Positions 52,941 to 60,627 of a stretch of DNA of 64,000 nucleotides are shown piece after piece. The stretch covers positions 47,498-111,497 of the forward strand of contig JAEZUE010000069.1 of NCBI GenBank assembly GCA_023443455.1, read 5' to 3'. This DNA is from Verrucomicrobiota bacterium. Lineage in GTDB: Bacteria; Verrucomicrobiota; Verrucomicrobiia; Opitutales; Opitutaceae. Within the stretch, counting starts at the first letter, position 1. Each line of letters opens with the position of its first letter. Made by a program: the position numbers and the translations under genes. Below the pieces are notes generated by a model that was given only the letters and a program-made list of their open reading frames with translations, made no database searches and was not told where the DNA came from.

Positions 52941-53642
52941 TCAGTCGCTGATCTTGAAGGGGAACATCTGGCGCATGCGGGTGGCGACCTTGCGGCCGTT
53001 CTTCATGCCGGGGGAGAAACGCCACTGCATGACCGCATCCAGACAGGGTTTGACAAACTCTTGGTGCGAGGAGGAGACGGCAACCGGGTCGCTGACCACT
53101 CCATTCGCGTCGACGAAGAACTCGACGGTGCATTGACCGCTAATGCCCTGTCGCTTGAGCTCGAACGGATAACGCGGGGCGATCTGCGAGCGGGCGGTGG
53201 GCTTCTTGTCGAGTTTGTTGAAGTCGACGAACTCCTTGAACTTGCTGCTGTCGAGCGAGCGGGTGGTCTTGCTCGGCGGCGACCAGGCGACGGAGTCGGC
53301 CTTCGGCGCGACTGGCGGGCTGGGCTTGATGACGGTGGTGATGTCGCTGACGCCGATGGTGTTCATCGGTTCGGGCAGCGAGGCCATCGCCAATTCGGCG
53401 CTGGCATCGGAGTCGGCCGCAGTATCCTGCTCGGCGACTTCCTCCGCGGTCTCCTCTTCTTCGATCGGGGCCTTGAGCTCTTCTTCCTGCTCGAAGTCGA
53501 TGGCGGCAAGGGCGACGGTGCCGGGATCTTCGGTGGCGGTGCCGTGCTTGTTCTTGCCGTCGAAAATTTCCCCTCCGAAAAGGACACCGCCATGCAGACC
53601 GGCGGAGACGAGTACTCCAATGATAAGGTCGATACGTTTCAT
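52941..53642 (-). CDS. tonB: TonB-family energy transducer
   Basis: 233 residues. N-terminal anchor (MKRIDLIIGVLVSAGLHGGVLFGG; the histidine at 17 matches TonB's anchor-helix His), an acidic then proline-containing linker, and a C-terminal TonB domain (about 150-233): PRYPFELKRQGISGQCTVEFFVDANGVV and ALDAVMQWRFSPG-like DAVMQWRFSPGMKNG. The linker is Glu-rich instead of the usual Pro-Lys/Pro-Glu repeats. It follows the first exbD by 8 bases. Confidence 0.92.
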   Translation of the reverse strand: MKRIDLIIGVLVSAGLHGGVLFGGEIFDGKNKHGTATEDPGTVALAAIDFEQEEELKAPIEEEETAEEVAEQDTAADSDASAELAMASLPEPMNTIGVSDITTVIKPSPPVAPKADSVAWSPPSKTTRSLDSSKFKEFVDFNKLDKKPTARSQIAPRYPFELKRQGISGQCTVEFFVDANGVVSDPVAVSSSHQEFVKPCLDAVMQWRFSPGMKNGRKVATRMRQMFPFKISD

Positions 53643-53650
53643 CGTGGGCG

Positions 53651-54076
53651 TTATTGGCGAACCGACTGCTTGGGCTGAGTATCGAGGGTGATCTTCAGGC
53701 CGATCTTGCGGGCTTCATCGAGCACCGGAACCGACAGACCGAATTCGGCACCGATTTCGCCTTGGATCAGCACCTTGGGGTTGGCGGCCTGCGCCTTCAA
53801 CCCGGTCATGCGGATGATCAGATCATCGATCAGGACACGTTCGCCGTTCCAAAAATAGTCACCGGCGGCGTCGATCGCGATTTTGACGGGTTCATCCTGA
53901 ATCTCGGTCGGGGGCAGCGGTTGATCCGAAGTCTGCGGCAGGTCGATCGGCATGTTCTTGGTCTTGTCCATCGTCAGGGTGAACAAGACGAAGGTGGCCA
54001 AAAGGAACATGATGACGTCGATGAGAGGGATGATCTCGATGCGCGCCTTCTTCCGCTCTGTTTTCTTGAGTTGCAT
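53651..54076 (-). CDS. exbD: Biopolymer transport protein ExbD (second copy in operon)
   Basis: 141 residues. One membrane helix carrying the essential aspartate (EIIPLIDVIMFLLATFVLFTL) followed by a periplasmic domain ending in KQSVRQ. With ExbB it forms the proton-driven motor for TonB. It follows the other exbD by 25 bases; the two proteins are near identical in the helix but differ in the periplasmic domain, suggesting a heteromeric ExbD pair. Confidence 0.93.
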   Translation of the reverse strand: MQLKKTERKKARIEIIPLIDVIMFLLATFVLFTLTMDKTKNMPIDLPQTSDQPLPPTEIQDEPVKIAIDAAGDYFWNGERVLIDDLIIRMTGLKAQAANPKVLIQGEIGAEFGLSVPVLDEARKIGLKITLDTQPKQSVRQ

Positions 54077-54101
54077 CTTGGGAATGTCTGGCCTGAGCGG
54101 A

Positions 54102-54533
54102 TCAGGACTTGTTGGTCTGCTGCGGTTTGGTCGAGATGTAGACCTTCACCGGCTTCGGGGACTTGCGGATTTCGTTGAGCACCGACATCGCCTGGCCGTA
54201 GTTGGCGGCCTTGTCGAAGTTGATGATGATCCGCGGGTCTTCGGCTTCGGCGTGTTGCACGAGCCGGATGATGAAGCCGTCCCACGTTTCCTTCTCCTTG
54301 TCCCAGAAGATTTCTCCGTCGGTGTTGAGGGAGATCGTGGCGGTACCGACACGTTCAATGTCGATACCGGTCTCGGCCTCCTCGAGATCCACCTTGGCTC
54401 CCGCCGACTTGTTCATCGAGAGGGTGAACAAGACGAAGGTGGCCAACAGGAACATGATCACATCGATGAGCGGAATGATCTCGATGCGTGCCTTCTTTTT
54501 AGAGCCTGAACCGCCGCCGCCTCCTCCGTGCAT
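54102..54533 (-). CDS. exbD: Biopolymer transport protein ExbD (first copy in operon)
   Basis: 143 residues. A Gly-rich cytoplasmic start (MHGGGGGGSGSKKKARIE) precedes the same helix IIPLIDVIMFLLATFVLFTL with the catalytic aspartate. The periplasmic part is distinct (EEAETGIDIERVGTATISLN). 54 bases downstream of exbB. Confidence 0.93.
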   Translation of the reverse strand: MHGGGGGGSGSKKKARIEIIPLIDVIMFLLATFVLFTLSMNKSAGAKVDLEEAETGIDIERVGTATISLNTDGEIFWDKEKETWDGFIIRLVQHAEAEDPRIIINFDKAANYGQAMSVLNEIRKSPKPVKVYISTKPQQTNKS

Positions 54534-54587
54534 AATGAGCGAGAGTTAAATGTTGGGAATAGGTGTGTGAAACGTGGGACCGAATGC

Positions 54588-55250
54588 TTATTCGGCGCTC
54601 ACGTTGGTGCCCGAGGACTTCTTCACCATGATTTCGAGCGCGTTGCCGGCGTCTTCGACTTCATGGCGGGCGTTCTCCCAGCGGGCATTGAGATAGTTGA
54701 AGGGCAGCAGGCCGATGACGGCGATCGCGATACCGCAGGCGGTGGCGATCAGCGCTTCGGCGACACCACCGGTGATCGCGCCGGCGGCTTGGGAGATGTC
54801 ACCCTCCATCGAGCCGAAGGTGGTCATCATGCCCGTGATCGTGCCGATGAGGCCGAGGTACGGGGCGGCGGTGATGCAGGTGTCGAGGGTCGGCATGCCT
54901 TGGCCGAAGCGGTTGAGCTCCATGCTCGAGCTGCGGATGAAGGCGTTCTGCATCGAGGTCTCGCGATGGGTCAGGGTGTAGACCATGATGCGGGCGATGA
55001 AGTCGTTGGTGGTACGACCGAGGGCGATGGCACCGTCGACGTCGCCGGCTTCGACCTTCTCAAGCATGCTCTCGACCACCTCGGAGTTGCGGGCCTTCAT
55101 CTCACGCAGGGTGAAGATGATGCGCTCGGTGACGACGGTGACGCCGACCAGCGAAGTGATGAGGATGGGCCACATGATATAACCGCCGTCGTGGAAGAGT
55201 TCCATCGGCGTTTTTCCCATCAAGAAGGCGAGAGGCAGGTTGAGGATCAT
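54588..55250 (-). CDS. exbB: Biopolymer transport protein ExbB / MotA-TolQ-ExbB family proton channel
   Basis: 220 residues, three membrane helices. Family region: ITAAPYLGLIGTITGMMTTFGSM and GAITGGVAEALIATACGIAIAVIGLLPFNYL. First gene of the seven-gene unit exbB-exbD-exbD-tonB-TPR-coil-coil. The start at 55250 (MILNLPLAFLMGK) is used; a GTP-rich upstream frame of about 100 codons has a Pro/Ser composition of non-coding DNA. TolQ is a weaker alternative because TonB, not TolA, follows. Confidence 0.93.
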   Translation of the reverse strand: MILNLPLAFLMGKTPMELFHDGGYIMWPILITSLVGVTVVTERIIFTLREMKARNSEVVESMLEKVEAGDVDGAIALGRTTNDFIARIMVYTLTHRETSMQNAFIRSSSMELNRFGQGMPTLDTCITAAPYLGLIGTITGMMTTFGSMEGDISQAAGAITGGVAEALIATACGIAIAVIGLLPFNYLNARWENARHEVEDAGNALEIMVKKSSGTNVSAE

Positions 55251-55788
55251 AGTTTTGAGGAGTTCTAGGCTAGGATTGGTGAGTTGAAAGCGAGGGGAAA
55301 GACAGCAGCAGGGCGCGAATGGGAAGAGCAGGGGGGCGGTTGGAGCTATACTTTCGCGAAAGGGTGAGGAGCTTGGCGGGGCATCGGGGGCTTCGGGCGC
55401 AAAACGGCGGCCGGAAATCGGATGCGGAAATGGGGCTGCGGTGGGTGGTGGGGGGAGGGTAAAGGGGAAGTGTGGGGAAGGGGAAAAAACGCTGCTCGCA
55501 AAGAGCGATTGGCGAGTTCGGAGTGCGTCGCCGACCTTGTCAAAGGCAATTCTCACCCAGTTGTGGAAAGCGATTGCCGTGACGATTGAGTGAGAGGCGA
55601 GGCTGCTGGTGGCCGTGCATTCTATGGGGGTGATTCTGAGCGGTTAACGCACGAAACGCTTTCTTCTTAGGCGAAATTTTCGAGGGAAAGCGGACAGTTG
55701 GATTTTCTCCCCAACGCGCGATCGGTCTGCGTGTGCCGGGTGGTGGTTTTGATTTGGCCTCGGCCGGAGCTCCGCCCACGTTCCCGGT
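55251..55788. other. Intergenic region upstream of exbB and psd
   Basis: No gene seen. Bases 55440-55490 are a purine-rich tract (GGGGGAGGGTAAAGGGGAAG type). A TATAGC box on the minus strand (55345-55350) next to the palindrome at 55351-55362 could be the exb promoter. Bases 55560-55790 are mixed and hold the psd promoter, which I cannot place. Confidence 0.45.
55351..55362. promoter_or_regulatory. Candidate operator of the exb/tonB operon
   Basis: Perfect 12-bp palindrome CTTTCGCGAAAG directly upstream of a TATAGC box on the minus strand, about 100 bases before exbB. It does not resemble a Fur box. Binding protein unknown. Confidence 0.35.
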
Positions 55789-56691
55789 ATGTCGCACGAA
55801 CCCATCGAGTTCTATCACCGCCAGCGTCGCGAAGTTTTCGAGGAAGTCGTCCCCGGGGAGGCTTGGTTGCGCTGGCTCTACAGCGGCTCCGTCTCCGGCA
55901 AGGCCGCACTTCACGTGCTGGTCAAAAAGGCCTTCTTCTCGGCCTGGTATGGGCGGAAAATGGACAAGAAGCGCAGTGTCCATCGGGTGCTGCCCTTCAT
56001 CGTCGACAACGAGCTCGACGTCGACGAGTTCGCGAAAAAGGCCCTGGCTTTCAAAACCTTCAACGAGTTTTTTTACCGGAAACTCAAGCCCGAGGCCCGG
56101 CCGATCGACCCCGGTGCACGCACGGCCGTCCTGCCCGCCGACGGACGGCATCTGGTTTTTCCCGACATCGACCGCGTCGACGGTTTCTATGTGAAGGGTG
56201 CGTGTTTCGAGGTTGGCGAACTGCTCGGAGGCAGTCTGCTCGCGAAGCAGTTCGCGGGCGGCTCGATGTTGATCTCCCGGCTCGCGCCGGTGGATTACCA
56301 TCGTTTCCATTTCCCCTGCGATTGCACGCCCGGGCGGGCGAGCGAGATCAAGGGCCCGCTTTTCTCCGTCAGCCCCATCGCCTTGCGGCGCAACATCCGC
56401 TACCTGGTCGAGAACAAGCGCAACATCACCGTGCTCGACACGGAACTGTTCGGCTCGGTCGCCATGGTCGAGGTCGGCGCGACGATGGTCGGCGGTATCC
56501 GCGAAACCTATGTGCCCGGGACGAAGGTGAAAAAAGGCGACGAGAAGGGCCTGTTCAAGTTCGGCGGCTCCTGTGTGATCACGGTGTTCCAGAAGGGCCG
56601 GATCGTCTTCGACGACGATCTCGTGCAGCAGAGCGCCCGGCACATGGAGACCTACGCCAAAATGGGCGAGAGCCTTGGCGTGGCGCCCTGA
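55789..56691 (+). CDS. psd: Phosphatidylserine decarboxylase proenzyme
   Basis: 300 residues, soluble-looking PSD of the type II group, making phosphatidylethanolamine. The processing site is GGS (S261 becomes the pyruvoyl group) in KFGGSCVITVF. Other signs are PADGRHLVF (D118) and RLAPVDYHRFHFP (H171, H174). No pssA lies next to it. A copy of the dispersed repeat begins 4 bases after the stop, and a strong bidirectional terminator follows at 56876. Confidence 0.95.
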   Translation: MSHEPIEFYHRQRREVFEEVVPGEAWLRWLYSGSVSGKAALHVLVKKAFFSAWYGRKMDKKRSVHRVLPFIVDNELDVDEFAKKALAFKTFNEFFYRKLKPEARPIDPGARTAVLPADGRHLVFPDIDRVDGFYVKGACFEVGELLGGSLLAKQFAGGSMLISRLAPVDYHRFHFPCDCTPGRASEIKGPLFSVSPIALRRNIRYLVENKRNITVLDTELFGSVAMVEVGATMVGGIRETYVPGTKVKKGDEKGLFKFGGSCVITVFQKGRIVFDDDLVQQSARHMETYAKMGESLGVAP

Positions 56692-56694
56692 GCC

Positions 56695-56827
56695 AAGCAT
56701 TCGGTCGAGTGACGAGCGGCGAGGGGCCGATCGCAGCGGAGATCGAGCGAAGCACTCGTGCGGGAAGCTCGCCACCGATGGTTTGACACTCGTCCCTCGA
56801 CGCTCGCCTCTCGACAGCATCATCACG
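56695..56827. repeat. Dispersed repeat, copy 2
   Basis: 133 bp, near identical to 18949-19088 in the same orientation, from ATTCGGTCGAGTGACGAG to CATCATCACG. It also begins directly after a stop codon (psd). Seven bases shorter than copy 1 in the left inverted part. Confidence 0.9.
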
Positions 56828-56875
56828 TATGAGCCGTACCCGTCGGCCGCGCGCCATCAGCGCGCAGCCGCACCG

Positions 56876-56911
56876 GGAAAAATAGCGTGACGGTCGTCAC
56901 GCTATTTTTCC
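56876..56911. terminator. Bidirectional terminator between psd and the tRNA gene
   Basis: Perfect 17-base arms (56876-56892 and 56895-56911) with a 2-base loop. They include AAAAATAGCGTGACG and its complement, so a T-run of five ends each strand's stem. Confidence 0.88.
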
Positions 56912-56979
56912 TCCGGTTGTTTCGGCCTTGCGCTTCGGGCGCGGGGGCGAAGGAATCCGCAGCCTTCGATCCCAGCCCT

Positions 56980-57066
56980 GCCCGGGTGGCGGAATTGGTA
57001 GACGCAACGGCCTTAGGAGCCGTTTCCCGCAAGGGAGTGCAGGTTCGAGTCCTGTCCTGGGCACCA
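56980..57066 (+). tRNA. tRNA-Leu (anticodon UAG)
   Basis: 87 bases including encoded CCA. Acceptor stem GCCCGGG pairs with CCTGGGC (one G-U); anticodon stem ACGGC/GCCGT with loop CTTAGGA gives UAG, reading CUA. A long variable arm (TTCCCGCAAGGGA) and T loop GGTTCGAGTCC are typical of class II tRNA-Leu. Confidence 0.97.
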
Positions 57067-57130
57067 GCGGGCGGCTGCGTGTTTTTCCGGGGCGAGGTGG
57101 CTGATCCGCGATGGGTGCCGATGGGCCGTC

Positions 57131-60100
57131 TCAATCGCTGTCGCGCAGGCCGTTGCCGGAGTGTGCGGCGGAAGGCGGGTGTGGCTTTTGCGTTTCTTCG
57201 GGCAGAGGTGCGACGCGCTCGCCCTTCTCGAAGAGACCGGAGTCGCCCCACTGGATCGTGCCGTTCTCGCGGTACTCCACGCAGCGGCCGTGCTTCTTGC
57301 CGCCCGTGTAGTTGAAATCCCACCAAAGCTGCCCGTTGGAGTACCACTGTTTGTAGCCTCCTTCGTAGTGGCCGTCCTTGAGGCTGCACTCGATCTCGAG
57401 ATCGCCGTTCGGCCGATAGCGCCGGTATCGGCCGTTCTTCGCTCCGTCGGCATACTCCGTCTCCTCCTTGATCACGCCGGGCGCCGAATAGCGGAGCTCC
57501 AAGCCGTGGAGGCGGTCGTCGCGGTAGTGATCCTCTTGTTTCAGCGAGCCGTCCTTGAAGAATTCCCGGGCCGGGCCGTTGCGCCGGCCGTCCACGTAGG
57601 TCTCCTCGCTCTTCGTTTTCCCGTTCGCGTGGAAGGTCCGGGCGATGCCGACTTTCAGCCGGTCGCGGTATTCGGTCTCCTCTTTCTTGGTTCCGCCCGG
57701 TCCGTAGCTGATGACGAGTCCGGAGTACTTGCCGTCGGGCCCGTACTGGGCCTCGAGCTTCTTGGTGCCGTCCTCGTGGTACGTGACGCGCTTGCCGACG
57801 TAGGTCTCCGCTGTGCCTCCGCCGAATTTCACGCTGCCGCAGTGGGCCTCTTCCCGCAGCGTGCCGTTCTCGAAGTAGCGGGTGGCGTCCCAGGTGCCAT
57901 CCGGGCGGAACCGTTTCACCTGCTTCACTTGGCCGCCGAGCGTGTAGTATTCGGTGATGATTGTCGGTATGCCGGCCTGATACTCGGTGAAGGTCGTGCC
58001 GTCCCGGGCGCGTACCTTCTCGCCGTCGACATACTCGTGTTCGTAGGCCACCGCGCCTGTTTCCAGGGCGAAGCTGCGGCAGGTGCCGTGGCGTTTGTCG
58101 TTGCGGTAGAGATCCTCGGTCTGGAGCCGGCTTTCGCCTTTCACCTCGCGGAATACGCGCCGGACGGCGAGCTGGCCGGCGACGTATTCGTCCTCCTTGG
58201 TGAGCAGGCCTCGCGCGTACTCGCGCACCAACCCGTGGATGACTCCGTCGCGATAGGCGGTTTCGCGGCGGCTCTCCGGGGGGCCTTTGGTCTCCACGCC
58301 GTTTTTCACGCCGGCGCGGTATGGCGTTTTCTCGATGAGGATGCCGTCGCGGAACTTCTGGACGGTGCCGTCCAGCGAGCCCGTTTTCGGGTGCTCGAAC
58401 GGCAGCTCCACCTCCTCGGCGTTTTCGGCCGCGGGCACGCGGGCATCGAAGCAGTACTCCTCCTTGAGCTGGCCGTTCTTGTCGAAGAAGCGCTGGGGCG
58501 GGAGCAAGGTGCCGTGGTCGAAGATTAGGATCGAGAGCGGGGTGGCGCCGTCCGGCTGGTAGACGGTGCTCTCGCCGTCGCGCTGGCCGTCGATGTAGGT
58601 ACGGGTTTCGTGGAGGGTTTTCTCGGGACCGCGTCGCTCCTCCCACGGACCGTGCAGCAGGCCGTGGCGGTAGGCGCCCTTGCGGCCCGCGAGTTCGAAG
58701 GGGCCGTGCTGCACTCCGTTGTGGTACCATTCGTGGCCACGCGCGGTGAGGACCAATCCCTGCAACCGGCCGTCGATCTCGATCTTCTGGTAGGTCAACT
58801 TGCCGGAGTCGTCGTACATGCGGGTGCCGATCGGCAGGTCCCGGCCGCGTTCGTCGCGGAGGAACAGATTCTCGGTGTCGCCGCTGCGCACGACGACGGT
58901 GTTGGCCGGTGGTATCCACGGGATGGGATCGACCGGGCCGGCCGTGAGCGAGTCGTCGACCTTGGCCACGGCGGCGCCGCGTTCGGCCTCGGTCAGTTCG
59001 CGCTCGTGGAGCGCGATGGCTTGTGATGGATTGTTGGCGACCAGGCTGATCGAGAACCGCGGGGTGAACGGCGCCTGCCCGATCCGCTCCGTCGCCCCCA
59101 GGTCGTTGATCTTTTCCCAGATGAACTCGTAGTCCCAATAGCGGAGCGGCACCGGCTCCTTTTGATACGCCTGCAGGTCGTCGGTGAAGGTATGCACGGT
59201 CACCACCTCGTATTCCGCCCGGGCCTGTTTCCCGGTCTTCGGATCGTTGAGCATCGTGTACGGGTGGTCGACGGTCTTGGCGCTCTTGGTCGCCTCGAGC
59301 GGGATGCGCTCGGCGAGTGTGACGTCTTCGCGGGTCAACTTCACGAAGCCGCCGAAGCCTGCCGGGTCGCGGGTCAGTGCGCGCCAGGTGGTCTCGAGCC
59401 TCATGGTCACACGCCCCTTGTCCAACGAGCCGCCCACGACCAGCGTGCTCAACAGGATCGGCTTCGTGTTTTCCACGACCGCCTTCTCGGCGGGCGCGGT
59501 CTTCTTCGAGCCAGCGAACTTGCTGCGCGCCTGCCAGGCGACGAACGCCTCTTCCCAGGTCGCGGGCTGGCCCGTGGCCTTCTGGAGCAATGAACGGTAC
59601 TGCTTCACTCCCTCGAATACCGGGCCGAAATCCGCCTGGCTCCACTCGTAGATCTTCTGGGCGATGTCGGTGGCGAACTGGGTGGCGTCGATTGCGTCGC
59701 CGACTTTTGCGAGGGCGCTGTCCCGCACCTGCTCGGCCAGCGAATCGGTGGCGTAGGCCATGTCGCCGAGCTCTTTCGTCATGCGTTGTTGGAACTGCCG
59801 CTTGGCCTCGTCGGCGTACTTCGATTTCAACTTCTCGAGCCCCTTGCTCGTCGCCTTTTCGAAGGCCATCTCCCGCGCCTTCTCCCAGTCGATGTCGAGC
59901 GTGCCCGGCGCGACCGAGAGCTCGGCGAGCGTTTCGATCGTGGCGGGATCGAGATTGATGCGCCGCAGCGCGACGAGCTCGGCGATCTCTTGCGGCGACT
60001 TCTTCAGATCCGCGGGCGAGAGCCCGGCCTGCTTGCAGAACCACTCGGTGGCGATGGTGGCGTTGTCCTTCGTCTCCACCCCGAGCGCGAGGTCCATGAG

Positions 60101-60613
60101 GTAGGCTTCGAGCGGCGCGACCGTGTCGGACACGCCGAGTGCTTCGCGGATCTGCTTGCGCACCTTCTGGCGGAACATCGTGTCGTAGCCGGTCTTCACC
60201 AGGTTGGTCCAGTTGCCGCTGAGCGCGTCTTCCAGCCAGACCGCCCAGTTGTCCATCAGCAACCGGTTCATCTCCAGAATGTCATCCTGGGTCATGCGGG
60301 CGGCGTCCTTGATCACGGACATGGTGCCGGTGTCGACGCCGACGAACTGCTGGTACTTGGCCGCCGACTTCTCGGCTTCTTCGATCTGTCTCGTCAGCGC
60401 GGCGTACTTCTGGGCGAACGGATCGCCGGGCTTGTCGGCGTAGGCGGCATAGCGTTCGCGCTGGGCCTTGAGGTCGTCGGCTCGGGAACGCGCCTGTTCG
60501 GCGTAGTAGCGCAGGTCGTCGTCGAGCGACTGGCGCTCCTTGGCGGCGGCGGGTGCGGATGAGACCAGGGCGACCAGCCCGATGGTTGAACCTAGAATAC
60601 GGAGGCGGGACAT
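57131..60613 (-). CDS. Large secreted protein with about twenty MORN/YwqK-type repeats
   Basis: 1160 residues. Signal peptide MSRLRILGSTIGLVALVSSAPAAA, an N-terminal half of mostly helical charged segments (about 25-560), then from about residue 600 to 1140 roughly twenty repeats of 22-26 residues with the pattern YxDGxxHGxxxxYxxNGxxKxE. Examples are YRDDRLHGLELRYSAPGVIKEE and YTGGKKHGRCVEYRENGTI. These match MORN_2/YwqK-like repeats. Function unknown; a surface or binding role is possible. It follows a second secreted protein by 14 bases. The start at 60613 is preferred over the 1639-codon frame that runs on into the upstream gene. Confidence 0.85.
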   Translation of the reverse strand: MSRLRILGSTIGLVALVSSAPAAAKERQSLDDDLRYYAEQARSRADDLKAQRERYAAYADKPGDPFAQKYAALTRQIEEAEKSAAKYQQFVGVDTGTMSVIKDAARMTQDDILEMNRLLMDNWAVWLEDALSGNWTNLVKTGYDTMFRQKVRKQIREALGVSDTVAPLEAYLMDLALGVETKDNATIATEWFCKQAGLSPADLKKSPQEIAELVALRRINLDPATIETLAELSVAPGTLDIDWEKAREMAFEKATSKGLEKLKSKYADEAKRQFQQRMTKELGDMAYATDSLAEQVRDSALAKVGDAIDATQFATDIAQKIYEWSQADFGPVFEGVKQYRSLLQKATGQPATWEEAFVAWQARSKFAGSKKTAPAEKAVVENTKPILLSTLVVGGSLDKGRVTMRLETTWRALTRDPAGFGGFVKLTREDVTLAERIPLEATKSAKTVDHPYTMLNDPKTGKQARAEYEVVTVHTFTDDLQAYQKEPVPLRYWDYEFIWEKINDLGATERIGQAPFTPRFSISLVANNPSQAIALHERELTEAERGAAVAKVDDSLTAGPVDPIPWIPPANTVVVRSGDTENLFLRDERGRDLPIGTRMYDDSGKLTYQKIEIDGRLQGLVLTARGHEWYHNGVQHGPFELAGRKGAYRHGLLHGPWEERRGPEKTLHETRTYIDGQRDGESTVYQPDGATPLSILIFDHGTLLPPQRFFDKNGQLKEEYCFDARVPAAENAEEVELPFEHPKTGSLDGTVQKFRDGILIEKTPYRAGVKNGVETKGPPESRRETAYRDGVIHGLVREYARGLLTKEDEYVAGQLAVRRVFREVKGESRLQTEDLYRNDKRHGTCRSFALETGAVAYEHEYVDGEKVRARDGTTFTEYQAGIPTIITEYYTLGGQVKQVKRFRPDGTWDATRYFENGTLREEAHCGSVKFGGGTAETYVGKRVTYHEDGTKKLEAQYGPDGKYSGLVISYGPGGTKKEETEYRDRLKVGIARTFHANGKTKSEETYVDGRRNGPAREFFKDGSLKQEDHYRDDRLHGLELRYSAPGVIKEETEYADGAKNGRYRRYRPNGDLEIECSLKDGHYEGGYKQWYSNGQLWWDFNYTGGKKHGRCVEYRENGTIQWGDSGLFEKGERVAPLPEETQKPHPPSAAHSGNGLRDSD

Positions 60614-60627
60614 GGCGGAGGCTCCGG

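Noticed and set aside
54588..55250. TolQ or MotA instead of ExbB
   Set aside because: The protein is followed by two ExbD-type proteins and a TonB with its C-terminal domain, not TolA/TolB or MotB.
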